Assembly (NCBI RefSeq): GCF_023015615.1
Contig: NZ_JALKAJ010000002.1
Span: forward strand, 1,130,501 to 1,194,500
Reading direction: 5' to 3'
Length of the DNA stretch: 64,000 bases
From: Qipengyuania sp. S6317L1
Lineage (GTDB): Bacteria; Pseudomonadota; Alphaproteobacteria; Sphingomonadales; Sphingomonadaceae
Shown: positions 17,552-25,930 of the stretch, one piece after another
Numbering within the stretch: position 1 is the stretch's first letter
How the letters are laid out: every line of letters starts with the position of its first letter
The notes under the pieces: generated by a model
Told to the model about the DNA's origin: nothing
The model's database searches: none
The model's input: the letters and a program-made list of their open reading frames with translations, nothing else
Position numbers and translations under genes: made by a program

Positions 17552-17980
17552 ATGACACAGGTACATACTGCCCCGCGCAATGGGGACACATCAACCGGAA
17601 ATCCGGTGGTATCTGGCATGAATAAAAGCGATCTTGCAGACGAACTCTATGCCCTCATCATGGCCCAGTTGGACGATGATCAGGCGCAGGAAATCGTTTC
17701 CATTCCGCTCGATGGCAAAAGCTCGGTTGCCGATCACATGGTGGTCGCAAGCGGTCGTTCGTCGCGGCAAGTGGCTGCGATTGCGCAGAAATTGGCTGAG
17801 AAGGTCAAGCAAGCTGGCTTTGGTCCCGTGCGGATTGAAGGCCTTCCGCAGGCTGACTGGGTGCTGGTCGATTGCGGTGACGTGGTCGTGCACCTGTTCC
17901 GTCCTGAAGTGCGCAGCTTTTACAACCTTGAGCGCATGTGGTCGTTCGAGGGCGGCGAGCCACGCCAGGGCCGGGCGTAG
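17552..17980 (+). CDS. rsfS: Ribosome silencing factor RsfS (Iojap/RsfA family)
   Basis: 142 residues. The core GKSSVADHMVVASGRSSRQV ... ADWVLVDCGDVVVHLFRPEVRSFYNLERMW is typical. RsfS binds uL14 of the 50S subunit and blocks subunit joining in starvation. The first 22 residues precede the usual start region (an internal ATG at 17618 gives MNKSDLADELY). AAGGAG lies 13 bases before the first ATG, a rather long spacing, so the start is uncertain. Confidence 0.93.
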   Translation: MTQVHTAPRNGDTSTGNPVVSGMNKSDLADELYALIMAQLDDDQAQEIVSIPLDGKSSVADHMVVASGRSSRQVAAIAQKLAEKVKQAGFGPVRIEGLPQADWVLVDCGDVVVHLFRPEVRSFYNLERMWSFEGGEPRQGRA

Positions 17981-17994
17981 CGTTTTAGTTCGCG

Positions 17995-18123
17995 CACCCG
18001 CATCTGCGGGCGCGTCCTTGCTAGATGTCTTGCGCTGCGCTGCGGACCCGCTGCGGGCGCCCAGTCGGGCTTGCGGCCTCTGGCGAGGCCGTGCTCCTGC
18101 GACTTTGCCGAAAGGTTGTTACC
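17995..18123. repeat. GC-rich spacer with three consecutive hairpins, possible dispersed repeat
   Basis: CCCGCA-TC-TGCGGG, CCCGC-T-GCGGG and CGGCCTC-TGGC-GAGGCCG follow each other between rsfS and rlmH. The composition and stacking look like an intergenic repeat family. No second full copy was found in this window, so the repeat label is inference. Confidence 0.4.
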
Positions 18124-18546
18124 TTGCTTCTCCACGTCATAGCTCGCGGTAAAATCGCTCGCTCGCCGGAGGCGCAGCTTGTTGCGCGTTACGAGAAGCG
18201 GCTAACCTGGCCGGTGAAACTCACCGAACTGCCTGAAACCGGGGGGAAAGTGCCTCTCCCCCAAAGCCCGCATAAAACCGTCCTTCTGGACGAGCGCGGC
18301 AAGGCACTGGCCTCTGAAAAGCTTGCAGCAACGCTGGAAAACTGGCGCGACACCGGAACGCGCGAGGTGCGTTTTGTGCTGGGGGCGGCCGATGGCCATT
18401 CGGAAGAGGAACGCGCCGAAGCCGACCTTCTTTACGCCTTTGGCCCCGCCACCTGGCCGCATCTGATGGCGCGCGCGATGCTCATGGAGCAACTCTACCG
18501 CGCGACAAGTATCCTTGCAGGCCATCCCTATCATCGGGCAGGATAG
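18124..18546 (+). CDS. rlmH: 23S rRNA pseudouridine-1915 N3-methyltransferase
   Basis: 140 residues from a TTG at 18124. This start gives the standard N-terminus MLLHVIARGKIARSPE and has AAAGG eight bases upstream; the frame extends further but into the hairpin-rich spacer. The SPOUT features FVLGAADGHSEE and the C-terminal RAMLMEQLYRATSILAGHPYH are intact. It methylates the pseudouridine at position 1915 in helix 69. Downstream, the EnvC-like gene begins after five bases. Confidence 0.95.
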   Translation: MLLHVIARGKIARSPEAQLVARYEKRLTWPVKLTELPETGGKVPLPQSPHKTVLLDERGKALASEKLAATLENWRDTGTREVRFVLGAADGHSEEERAEADLLYAFGPATWPHLMARAMLMEQLYRATSILAGHPYHRAG

Positions 18547-18551
18547 CCCCT

Positions 18552-19781
18552 GTGAGAAAGACGCTTTCCCTTCTTGCCGTCTCGGGAGCCACCGCAGGCG
18601 CTGTGCTGTTCGCGGTGCCGCAAGGGCTGGCACAGCGCGATGTGCAATTGCTCGAGCCCGAAGAAGCGCAGGCCGAACTCACCCGGGCCACCCGCGAAAG
18701 CCAGCGCGCCGAGGCCCGCGCCGAACGGTTTGCAGCCCAGTCCGAGGCGGCAAGCGAGGCAGCCGAAAAAACCGCGCGAGAGGCGGCGGCATTGGCGGCA
18801 CAGATTCAGGCGGCTGAAGCCAACATCGCCGCTGCCAGAGCGCGCTACTCGCTGCTTCAGAATGACCGCGAAAAACTGGACAAGCGCCTTGCCGATCGGC
18901 GCGAGCCTCTGGTGCGATTGACCGGGGCCCTGCAAACGACGGCGCGTCGGCCCCTGACGCTATCGGCGCTGCAGCCGGGATCGCTCAAAGACCTTGTCTA
19001 TGTGCGCGCGGTCCTTGCCTCGGCGGTCCCTGAAATCCGCACGCGAACGGCTGCACTGCGCGGCGAATTGGAGAAAGGCCGGCAGCTTGAACGCCGCGCT
19101 GCTCGCGCCTTGGAAAATCTGCGCGGCTCGGAACAGGAATTGCAATCGCGCCGTACCCGGCTCGCCGCGCTTGAGGCCGGGCAGCGTCTCGCCTCGCGTG
19201 AGGCGCGCAGCAATGCGGTGCGTGAAAGCGAACGGGCGCTGGCTCTGGCCGAGGAAGCGCGTGATCTCGACGGGCTGGTCGAAACGCTTGGCGAAGCGGC
19301 GAAATTGCGTGCCCAGCTTGCGGCGCTCCCGGGGCCCATTGCGCGGCCCGCTGATCTGTCGGCGCAGGTGGTGGACACCGGCCCCACACCGGCAGCATCG
19401 CCCACCAACTCTGCCCGCCCTCCCGGTTTCCAGCTTCCCGTTCAGGGTAGAACTGTCACCGGCTTTGGCGAACTTCGCGACAGCGGCCTTCGCTCCAAGG
19501 GGCTCACCTTGTCACCGGCCCCCAACGCTCAGGTTGTAGCGCCGAGCGCGGGGCGCATTGCTTTTGCAGGGCCGTATCGGGGCTTTGGGCGAATCATCAT
19601 TATCGAGCATCCCGGCGGCTGGACGAGCCTTGTCACCGGTCTTGCGCGCACAGAGGTTGAAGTGGGCGATCAGGTCATAGGCGGCGCGCCCTTGGGCGTT
19701 GCCAGCGGCGGCGATGAACCCATTGCGCTTGAACTGAGGCGCGATGGAGAGCCGGTTAACCCGCTCAATTACCTTGGGTAA
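18552..19781 (+). CDS. EnvC-like murein hydrolase activator (degenerate M23)
   Basis: 409 residues from a GTG. A signal peptide (about 1-27, ending AVPQGLAQ) is followed by about 230 residues of coiled coil and a LytM fold (about 300-409). The zinc ligands are lost: RSKGLTLSP stands where HxGxD is expected and ALELR where HxH is expected. That is the signature of EnvC/NlpD activators, which switch on amidases at the division site rather than cutting peptidoglycan themselves. Confidence 0.9.
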   Translation: MRKTLSLLAVSGATAGAVLFAVPQGLAQRDVQLLEPEEAQAELTRATRESQRAEARAERFAAQSEAASEAAEKTAREAAALAAQIQAAEANIAAARARYSLLQNDREKLDKRLADRREPLVRLTGALQTTARRPLTLSALQPGSLKDLVYVRAVLASAVPEIRTRTAALRGELEKGRQLERRAARALENLRGSEQELQSRRTRLAALEAGQRLASREARSNAVRESERALALAEEARDLDGLVETLGEAAKLRAQLAALPGPIARPADLSAQVVDTGPTPAASPTNSARPPGFQLPVQGRTVTGFGELRDSGLRSKGLTLSPAPNAQVVAPSAGRIAFAGPYRGFGRIIIIEHPGGWTSLVTGLARTEVEVGDQVIGGAPLGVASGGDEPIALELRRDGEPVNPLNYLG

Positions 19782-19812
19782 TCGCGCCCCAGCGTTAACA
19801 ATGTGAAGGTGG

Positions 19813-19856
19813 TGATGCCCCGCACAGGGACGGCAAAAGAGCGCCCGGGGCTATCA
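19813..19856 (+). other. Hairpin between the EnvC-like and ctpA genes
   Basis: TGATGCCCCG pairs with CGGGGCTATCA (one bulged T) across a 23-base loop. No T run follows, so it is not a clear terminator; it may stabilise a processed end or lie in the ctpA leader. Confidence 0.35.
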
Positions 19857-19919
19857 TCTGGCGTTCACCTCCCTAGTTCTATACACACAAAGGCACATAA
19901 CAGGAGCCAAATGTAGGTC

Positions 19920-21308
19920 ATGAAATTCGCATCACTCCTTCGTAGCGCTGCGCTTGTCACAGCGGTCGCGCTTATCCCTGCCACCACCGCCACCATGGCA
20001 CAGGTTGATGGAAGGGCAGGGCCTGAGCTTGCGAAAATCTTCGCCATTATGCAGCGGGTTCAGGCCAATTACGTCGAGCCGGTCGAGGACGAAGTGCTTG
20101 TGCGCGGCGCGATTGACGGGATGATGAGTGCGCTCGATCCGCACAGCGCCTATCTCGATGGCGGCGACCTTGAACGCCTCAATCAGCTTATCGACGGCAA
20201 CTATTCAGGGCTCGGCTTGTCCGTCATCCAGGAAGACGGCGCGGTTAAGGTCATCTCGCCTTTCAAGGGCAGCCCGGCTGACAAGATGGGCATCAAGGCA
20301 GGCGACTTTATCACCCACCTTGAAGGCGAGCTGATCGTGGGCGGCGAATTGGACGATGCGGTTGCGCGGATGCGCGGGCCTGCGGGCACATCGATCAACC
20401 TTACCATCTTCCGTCCGGGACGTGATGAACCACTCGAACTTTCGGTCACGCGCGGTGTGATCGAGCTGGAGCCGGTTACCCATGAGCTTATGCCGGGTAA
20501 TATCGGCCACATTTCGATCAACGAATTTTCCGCCGACGTTGGCAGGGATGTGTACGACGCGTGGGCCGCGCTACAGACCGAGGCAACCGGTCGCATGGCT
20601 GGGCTTGTGCTTGACCTTCGCTCCAACCCCGGTGGCAGCCTTGACGAGGCCGTGGCGCTCACGGATCTGTTCCTTGAAAAGGGTGAGATCGTTTCGCAGC
20701 GCGGTCGGTCATGGGGCGAAACCTTCGATTTTCAGGCCGATGACCTCGATTATTACCTGCGCCGCCGGATGACCCGTTCGCAGGCACAGATCTTCATGGG
20801 CGAAATTGCCGGCGATGTGCCAATGATCGTCCTGATCGACGCAGGCTCTGCCTCGGCTTCCGAGATTGTCGCTGGCGCCTTGCAAGATCATGGCCGCGCT
20901 CTCGTCATGGGGCAGCGAAGCTTTGGCAAAGGCTCGGTCCAGTCGCTTTTGCCGCTGGGTCCGGATTCGGCGCTGAAGCTGACCACGGCGCGCTATTACA
21001 CGCCCAAGGGCAAATCGGTTCAGGAAGGCGGGATTGCCCCCGATATCCGCGTGCCGCAAATCTCCGATCCCGACTTTGCGCTTCGTGAAAAATACCGCAC
21101 GCGCGAAAGCGATCTTCGCGGGCACCTTCGCAATGAAATTGGTTTGAAAGACGAGGAAATGGTCGAGGATTCGATCGCTGATCCGCGCTTCCAACTGACC
21201 TCTGAAGAGCTTGAGGAAAAGGGTATCGAGGATTTCCAATTGCACTACGCACTGGAAACCTTGCGCCGCACCACGGCAAGCTCGGTTGCGCTAAACTCTC
21301 GCGGTTGA
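19920..21308 (+). CDS. ctpA: Carboxy-terminal processing peptidase (S41, CtpA)
   Basis: 462 residues: signal peptide (about 1-29), PDZ domain (about 90-175, with GLGLSVIQEDGAVKVISPF) and S41 protease core. The catalytic Ser lies in the GSASASEI segment and the Lys in FGKGSVQS. It degrades or trims periplasmic proteins, including peptidoglycan hydrolases, by cutting from the C-terminus. Its place after the EnvC-like gene is conserved in proteobacteria and suggests joint control of wall remodelling. Confidence 0.94.
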   Translation: MKFASLLRSAALVTAVALIPATTATMAQVDGRAGPELAKIFAIMQRVQANYVEPVEDEVLVRGAIDGMMSALDPHSAYLDGGDLERLNQLIDGNYSGLGLSVIQEDGAVKVISPFKGSPADKMGIKAGDFITHLEGELIVGGELDDAVARMRGPAGTSINLTIFRPGRDEPLELSVTRGVIELEPVTHELMPGNIGHISINEFSADVGRDVYDAWAALQTEATGRMAGLVLDLRSNPGGSLDEAVALTDLFLEKGEIVSQRGRSWGETFDFQADDLDYYLRRRMTRSQAQIFMGEIAGDVPMIVLIDAGSASASEIVAGALQDHGRALVMGQRSFGKGSVQSLLPLGPDSALKLTTARYYTPKGKSVQEGGIAPDIRVPQISDPDFALREKYRTRESDLRGHLRNEIGLKDEEMVEDSIADPRFQLTSEELEEKGIEDFQLHYALETLRRTTASSVALNSRG

Positions 21309-21352
21309 CTTTAAGGGTGGGCAATGTGCCCGAGGCTCCCTAAATCAACGCC

Positions 21353-21805
21353 ATGGATGGTCTTTCAAAAGCGCGTCTGCTTGCCCTGTTGATCCCGGCC
21401 GGATTGCTGGGTGGTGCTTACATTTCGCAATATGGCTTTGGCCTGTATCCATGCGAGATGTGCTGGTGGCAGCGTTATCCGCATTTTGCCGCGATTCCCC
21501 TCGCGCTGGCATCCTATGCTGTTAGGCCCGCGCGCGTCTGGGTGGCGCTTGCGGGCCTTGCAATCATCACATCGGGGCTTATCGGCGGGTTTCATGCCGG
21601 AGTCGAATATGGCTGGTGGGAGGGCATCACCGGATGCTCGAAACTTCCGGGCGAGATAGACGTAATGGATGTAAGCGCCGCGCCGCTGGTGCGGTGTGAT
21701 GTGGCGCCGTGGGACCTGTTTGGGATCTCGCTTGCCGGTTGGAATTTCCTGATTTCCTGCCTCGGCGGTGCGGCTGTTGTGGCGCTCGCTGCGTATAAGA
21801 AGTAG
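21353..21805 (+). CDS. dsbB: Disulfide bond formation protein B
   Basis: 150 residues with four hydrophobic segments. The first periplasmic loop has the redox pair in YPCEMCWWQRY; the second loop carries two more cysteines (GCSKLP and VRCDVAP). DsbB reoxidises DsbA with ubiquinone. No DsbA is encoded in the window. The coq7 gene follows after 34 bases, so a quinone maker and a quinone user are neighbours. Confidence 0.92.
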   Translation: MDGLSKARLLALLIPAGLLGGAYISQYGFGLYPCEMCWWQRYPHFAAIPLALASYAVRPARVWVALAGLAIITSGLIGGFHAGVEYGWWEGITGCSKLPGEIDVMDVSAAPLVRCDVAPWDLFGISLAGWNFLISCLGGAAVVALAAYKK

Positions 21806-21839
21806 AACGCGAATAAGATTTTTCGATAAAGGCCCTCCC

Positions 21840-22361
21840 ATGGAACGTGATGAACTGCACCGTATGATCCGCGTCGATCAGGCTGGCGAATTTGGCGCAA
21901 CGCGCATTTACGAAGGCCAGCTTGCCGTCATGGGTGAGCGCGGACCCCATTCCGCCGAAATCCGCCACATGGCCGAGCAGGAAAAGGTCCATCGCGAAAA
22001 ATTCGATGCGCTCCTCGCAGAGCGCGGCGTTCGCCCGACCGCCCTGCAACCCTTCTGGTCGATGGCAGGCTATGCGCTTGGCGCAGGCACGGCGCTGCTT
22101 GGCCCGGAGGCAGCGATGGCGTGCACCGCGGCGGTCGAGGAAGAGATCGACAAACACTATTCAGAGCAATTGGACCGGCTGGCAGAAACTGAGAGCGAGC
22201 CCGAGCTTGCCGATATGATCGAGCAATTCCGCGAGGAAGAGCGCGAACACCGCGATGCGGCATTGGAGCATGGCGCGGAGAATGCGCCAGCCTATCCGCT
22301 TTTGTCAGGCGCGATCCGCCTGGGCTGCAAAATCGCGATTAAGGTCAGCGAGCGGGTGTGA
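21840..22361 (+). CDS. coq7: Demethoxyubiquinone hydroxylase (Coq7/UbiF-type di-iron)
   Basis: 173 residues from the ATG at 21840 (AAAGG seven bases upstream). Di-iron ligands are visible in DQAGEFGATRIYEGQ, HMAEQEKVHRE, AAVEEEIDKHY and FREEEREHRD. It hydroxylates demethoxyubiquinone in ubiquinone synthesis at the inner membrane face. Short, without the N-terminal extension of eukaryotic enzymes. Confidence 0.94.
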   Translation: MERDELHRMIRVDQAGEFGATRIYEGQLAVMGERGPHSAEIRHMAEQEKVHREKFDALLAERGVRPTALQPFWSMAGYALGAGTALLGPEAAMACTAAVEEEIDKHYSEQLDRLAETESEPELADMIEQFREEEREHRDAALEHGAENAPAYPLLSGAIRLGCKIAIKVSERV

Positions 22362-22436
22362 TATACCGCTTCAGTCGCCATTCAGCGGCTGCACTCTATT
22401 GCACAAGCAACATCCGCTCCTGAATTAGGAACCACC

Positions 22437-23009
22437 ATGTCAAAGCTATCCCGTCTAGCCCTCATTGCTCCCTTTGCCGCTCTCACCGCTGTTCCAGCTG
22501 CCGCGCAAGATCAGGCGGGCGACCGGGTCAACATGGTCATTGCTTACAGCGAGGACGAATGCCCCGAGCAGACGGCCGATAACGAGATTGTGGTGTGTCA
22601 GATCGTGGTCGAAGCCGACCGATATCGCATCCCCTCAACCCTGCGTCAGAGCGTGACCGCAGGCAATCAGACGCAGGCCCAGCAGTTTGAGAAAGTGCGC
22701 TATATCGGTGAATTCGGCGCCTTTTCCTGCAGCCCGGCGGGCGCAGGTGGTTTCACCGGATGCACACAGCAGTTCATTGATGCCGCCTATGCCGAGAAGG
22801 ACGCGGCCGAAGGCATCCGTTTTGCCCAACTGATCGAGCAGGCGCGTCAGGATCGTTTGTCGACCATCGACGGCGACGCGGCGGCCGAACAGGAGCGCGT
22901 CGAGCAGATCGAGCGCGAATATCTGGACCGCCTGGAACGTGAACGCGACGCTCCCCTTCCCGGAGAAGAGAGCGGCACAGATACGCTGCCCGATCCCGAC
23001 GGCCAGTAA
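22437..23009 (+). CDS. Secreted protein of unknown function
   Basis: 190 residues. A clear signal peptide (MSKLSRLALIAPFAALTAVP, cleavage after AAAQ) precedes a region with four cysteines (DECPEQ, VVCQIVV, FSCSPAG, FTGCTQQ) that could form two disulfides. The second half is acidic and probably helical, ending in a Pro/Asp-rich tail. I do not recognise the family. It ends one base before the converging epimerase gene. A periplasmic location is inferred. Confidence 0.8.
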   Translation: MSKLSRLALIAPFAALTAVPAAAQDQAGDRVNMVIAYSEDECPEQTADNEIVVCQIVVEADRYRIPSTLRQSVTAGNQTQAQQFEKVRYIGEFGAFSCSPAGAGGFTGCTQQFIDAAYAEKDAAEGIRFAQLIEQARQDRLSTIDGDAAAEQERVEQIEREYLDRLERERDAPLPGEESGTDTLPDPDGQ

Positions 23010-24023
23010 TCAGACCTGGTAATAGTCGCGATACCACGCGACGAACGCCTTGATCCCGTCGCGAACACTTGTTTGCGGGGTGTATCCGGTAAGCTCTTTC
23101 AATAGCGTTGCATCCGCCCATGTGGCGGGCACATCACCTTTTTGCATCGGCATCAGGTTACGCACCGCCTCGCGCCCGCATTCTGCCTCAATCGCATCCA
23201 CGAAATCCGTGAGCTTCACTGTCTCGCTGTTCCCGATATTGACCACGCGATAGGGCGCGGCTGGGGAAAGCGAATCCCATTCGGGAATATCCTCGGGCGT
23301 CGCCGGGCGCGCGGGCGCAGCGTCAATCAACAGGCGGATCGCGCGCACCAGGTCGGTGACATAGGTGAAGTCGCGGTGCATCTCGCCATGGTTGTAGATG
23401 TCGATCGGCTCGCCGTTCAAAATGCCGCGCGTGAACTTGAACAGCGCCATATCGGGCCGCCCCCACCGGCCATAGACCGTGAAGAAACGGAACATGGTCG
23501 TCGGCAGGTTCCACAGGTGGGCGTAGGAATGTCCCATCGCCTCATTCGCCTTTTTCGTGGCGGCATAGAGGGTAAGCTGGTGGTCGCTCTTCTGCTGCTC
23601 GTGGAACGGCATATCGGTGTTCGCGCCATAGGCTGAACTCGTCGATGCCATCAGCAGGTGATCGACTTCCAACTCGCGCGCGCACTCCATCACGTTGAAC
23701 GTGCCGACAAGGTTTGCATCGACATAGGCGCGCGGGTTTTCGAGGGAGTAGCGCACACCGGCCTGCCCAGCGAGGTGGACGATCACATCGGGCTTGGCAT
23801 CCAGGGCCAGCGAATGGAGCGTGTCGAAATCCTCCAGCATGCCGACTTTGCACGAGAAATTCGCATTCTGGAGCAGCATCTGATGCCGCCGCTCTTTCAA
23901 TGCGACCTCGTAATAGTCGGTCATGCCGTCATAGCCGACCACCTTGAACCCCTCATCCAACAGGAGCTGCGAGAGGTGGTAGCCGATAAATCCGGCCGAA
24001 CCTGTGATGAGGACGGTGCGCAT
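23010..24023 (-). CDS. Nucleotide-sugar epimerase, UDP-glucuronate 4-epimerase type
   Basis: 337 residues of the extended SDR family. GSAGFIGYHLSQLLL binds NAD, and the catalytic pair sits in YAATKKANE with the upstream STSSAYG. The phrases VYGRWGRPDMALFKFT and IYNHGEMHRDFTYV are characteristic of UDP-glucuronate 4-epimerases, which make UDP-galacturonate for LPS or glycosphingolipids. Sphingomonads use galacturonate or glucuronate on sphingolipids, so that is a plausible fate. fabI lies 15 bases upstream on the same strand. Confidence 0.88.
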   Translation of the reverse strand: MRTVLITGSAGFIGYHLSQLLLDEGFKVVGYDGMTDYYEVALKERRHQMLLQNANFSCKVGMLEDFDTLHSLALDAKPDVIVHLAGQAGVRYSLENPRAYVDANLVGTFNVMECARELEVDHLLMASTSSAYGANTDMPFHEQQKSDHQLTLYAATKKANEAMGHSYAHLWNLPTTMFRFFTVYGRWGRPDMALFKFTRGILNGEPIDIYNHGEMHRDFTYVTDLVRAIRLLIDAAPARPATPEDIPEWDSLSPAAPYRVVNIGNSETVKLTDFVDAIEAECGREAVRNLMPMQKGDVPATWADATLLKELTGYTPQTSVRDGIKAFVAWYRDYYQV

Positions 24024-24038
24024 TGGCTTGAACTGAGA

Positions 24039-24845
24039 CTAGCTGACCGAAATGTCGGGTGCGTCCACCTGCTTCATGCCCACGGTGTGATAGCCGCTGT
24101 CGACGTGGTGCACTTCGCCGGTCACCCCGCTCGACAGATTGGAGAGAAGGTAAAGTCCCGAACCACCGACATCTTCCAGAGTGGTTGTGCGCCGAAGCGG
24201 CGAGTTCAGCTCGTTCCATTTGAGGATATAGCGAAAATCGCCAATGCCGGAGGCCGCGAGCGTTTTCACCGGCCCCGCGCTGATCGCATTGACGCGGATG
24301 TTGCGCGGACCCAGATCGTTGGCGAGATATTTGACGCTGGTTTCCAGAGCCGCTTTTGCCACGCCCATCACGTTGTAATGCGGCATATATTTCTCGGCAC
24401 CGTAATAGGTCAGCGTCAGGATCGAGCCGCCTTCTTCGGGCATCAGTTCCGCTGCCCGCTTGGTCACGGCGACCAGAGAATAGGCGGAAATGTTCATCGT
24501 CTTGAGGAAGTTATCGAGGCTGGTGTCGACATAATGGCCGCGCAGCTCGTTCTTGTCGGAAAAGCCGATTGCGTGAACGACAAAATCAAGGCTGCCCCAC
24601 CGCTCCTTGATCGCGGCAAAGCCTGCATCGAGCGATGCCATTTCCGACACATCGCATTCAAAGGTGAAATCACTGCCCAGCTTTTCGGCTAGGGGCTTCA
24701 CGCGTTTGGCCAGCGCCTCGCCCTGATAGGAGAACGCAAGCTCGGCGCCATGCTCTGCCAGCATCGTTGCAATGCCCCAGGCGAGCGACTTGTCATTGGC
24801 AAGGCCCATAATAAGGCCGCGTTTGCCTTCCATGAGTTTGGTCAT
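24039..24845 (-). CDS. fabI: Enoyl-ACP reductase FabI
   Basis: 268 residues. The FabI-type cofactor motif GLANDKSLAWGIA and the catalytic pattern YYGAEKYMPHYNVMGVAKAAL (Tyr and Lys spaced as in FabI) are intact. It reduces enoyl-ACP in fatty acid elongation with NADH. Between a YihY/BrkB gene upstream (five bases) and the epimerase downstream, it looks like the middle of a three-gene unit. Confidence 0.95.
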   Translation of the reverse strand: MTKLMEGKRGLIMGLANDKSLAWGIATMLAEHGAELAFSYQGEALAKRVKPLAEKLGSDFTFECDVSEMASLDAGFAAIKERWGSLDFVVHAIGFSDKNELRGHYVDTSLDNFLKTMNISAYSLVAVTKRAAELMPEEGGSILTLTYYGAEKYMPHYNVMGVAKAALETSVKYLANDLGPRNIRVNAISAGPVKTLAASGIGDFRYILKWNELNSPLRRTTTLEDVGGSGLYLLSNLSSGVTGEVHHVDSGYHTVGMKQVDAPDISVS

Positions 24846-24850
24846 GTGCG

Positions 24851-25903
24851 TTATTCCTCTTCGCTTTGTGCAAGGCTTTGCGGATGATTTTCCGGCTCGG
24901 CCAGCGCTGCGTTCAATTCTGCCCCGATAACGAGCCCAAGCCCTACTAGCCAGAAAAAGAACAGCGCGATGATGATACCCGCCATGCTGCCATAAATCAG
25001 GTCATAGGTGAATGCGCTGCGCAAGACCGGGGGCATGGCGGTGGTGACGCCGATCCACCAAACGGCGGTGAACAGGGGGCCGGGCCATTTGGGGAAGGGA
25101 GCGCGGCGATAGCGCGGGGGCGTGAGCGAATAGAACAAAAGATAAAGCGCAACCGTGAGCCCGATTGCGGGCAGGATACGCGAGATCTGCAAGTCGCCCA
25201 CAAGGGCCGATAACTGCGGAAGCGAGCTCAATATCACCTGTTGGATGGTCCCGATCATCACGCTTGCAAACAGCGAGACCATGAGCAGCATCACCGATCC
25301 GATGATAAAGGCAGCTGACAAAAGGCGCGCTTTCCAAAACGCCAGAAGCGGCCGCGTCCCGTAGGCGCGCCGCAAGATGTCGCGGATGGTTTCGATCAGG
25401 TTCGAGGCGGTCCACAGCGCGACCGCCACACCCAGCCACAAGACCCACCCTTGCGGCACATCGACGATCTCCTGTGCAACCGGTGCAATCAGGCCGCTGA
25501 CCGTCGGCGGTGTTGCTATGAGCACAGCTTCGACCAGAGCCAGGGCCTGATCGCGCCCACCGAAAAGCTGGAACAAGGCAGCGCCGATGATGAAGAAGGG
25601 AAAAATCGCCAGCATCGAGAGATAGGCGAGGTTTCCTGCATGGATAAAGCCGTCCTGCCATGTCCCCACGGCCGTGCGGCGCAGCGTTTCGAACACGCGG
25701 GTGCCGGGACCAGTGTGATGCGCGATGCGGGCAAACGCACTGCTCTGGCGCTCGCCCGCAGTCCTCTTGCTTTCAGCAAGAGCAGCGAAACGAACCGGGT
25801 TTGCCTCGGCTCTCAACCGGCGCGCCTCTGGTGAAAGCGAGCGAAGCTCCGCGCCCCATGGCTGGGTATCGTGTGATCTTTGAGGGGGCGCTGAGTGGTT
25901 CAA
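24851..25903 (-). CDS. YihY/BrkB-family inner-membrane protein
   Basis: 350 residues. About 95 cytoplasmic residues precede six hydrophobic segments (LAYLSMLAIFPFFIIGAALF, WVLWLGVAVALWTASNLIE and others). The pattern SNLIETIRDILRRAYG is typical. Family function is debated: once annotated as RNase BN, it is now regarded as a membrane protein of unknown role. The C-terminus ends in a short acidic tail. Confidence 0.88.
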   Translation of the reverse strand: MNHSAPPQRSHDTQPWGAELRSLSPEARRLRAEANPVRFAALAESKRTAGERQSSAFARIAHHTGPGTRVFETLRRTAVGTWQDGFIHAGNLAYLSMLAIFPFFIIGAALFQLFGGRDQALALVEAVLIATPPTVSGLIAPVAQEIVDVPQGWVLWLGVAVALWTASNLIETIRDILRRAYGTRPLLAFWKARLLSAAFIIGSVMLLMVSLFASVMIGTIQQVILSSLPQLSALVGDLQISRILPAIGLTVALYLLFYSLTPPRYRRAPFPKWPGPLFTAVWWIGVTTAMPPVLRSAFTYDLIYGSMAGIIIALFFFWLVGLGLVIGAELNAALAEPENHPQSLAQSEEE

Positions 25904-25930
25904 AGCCAGCCTTTTTCCCGTCCCTTGCGT

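Noticed and set aside
18025-18123. In-frame extension of rlmH
   Set aside because: It runs through the hairpin spacer and adds residues absent from the family; the TTG at 18124 restores the usual MLLHVIARGKI start.
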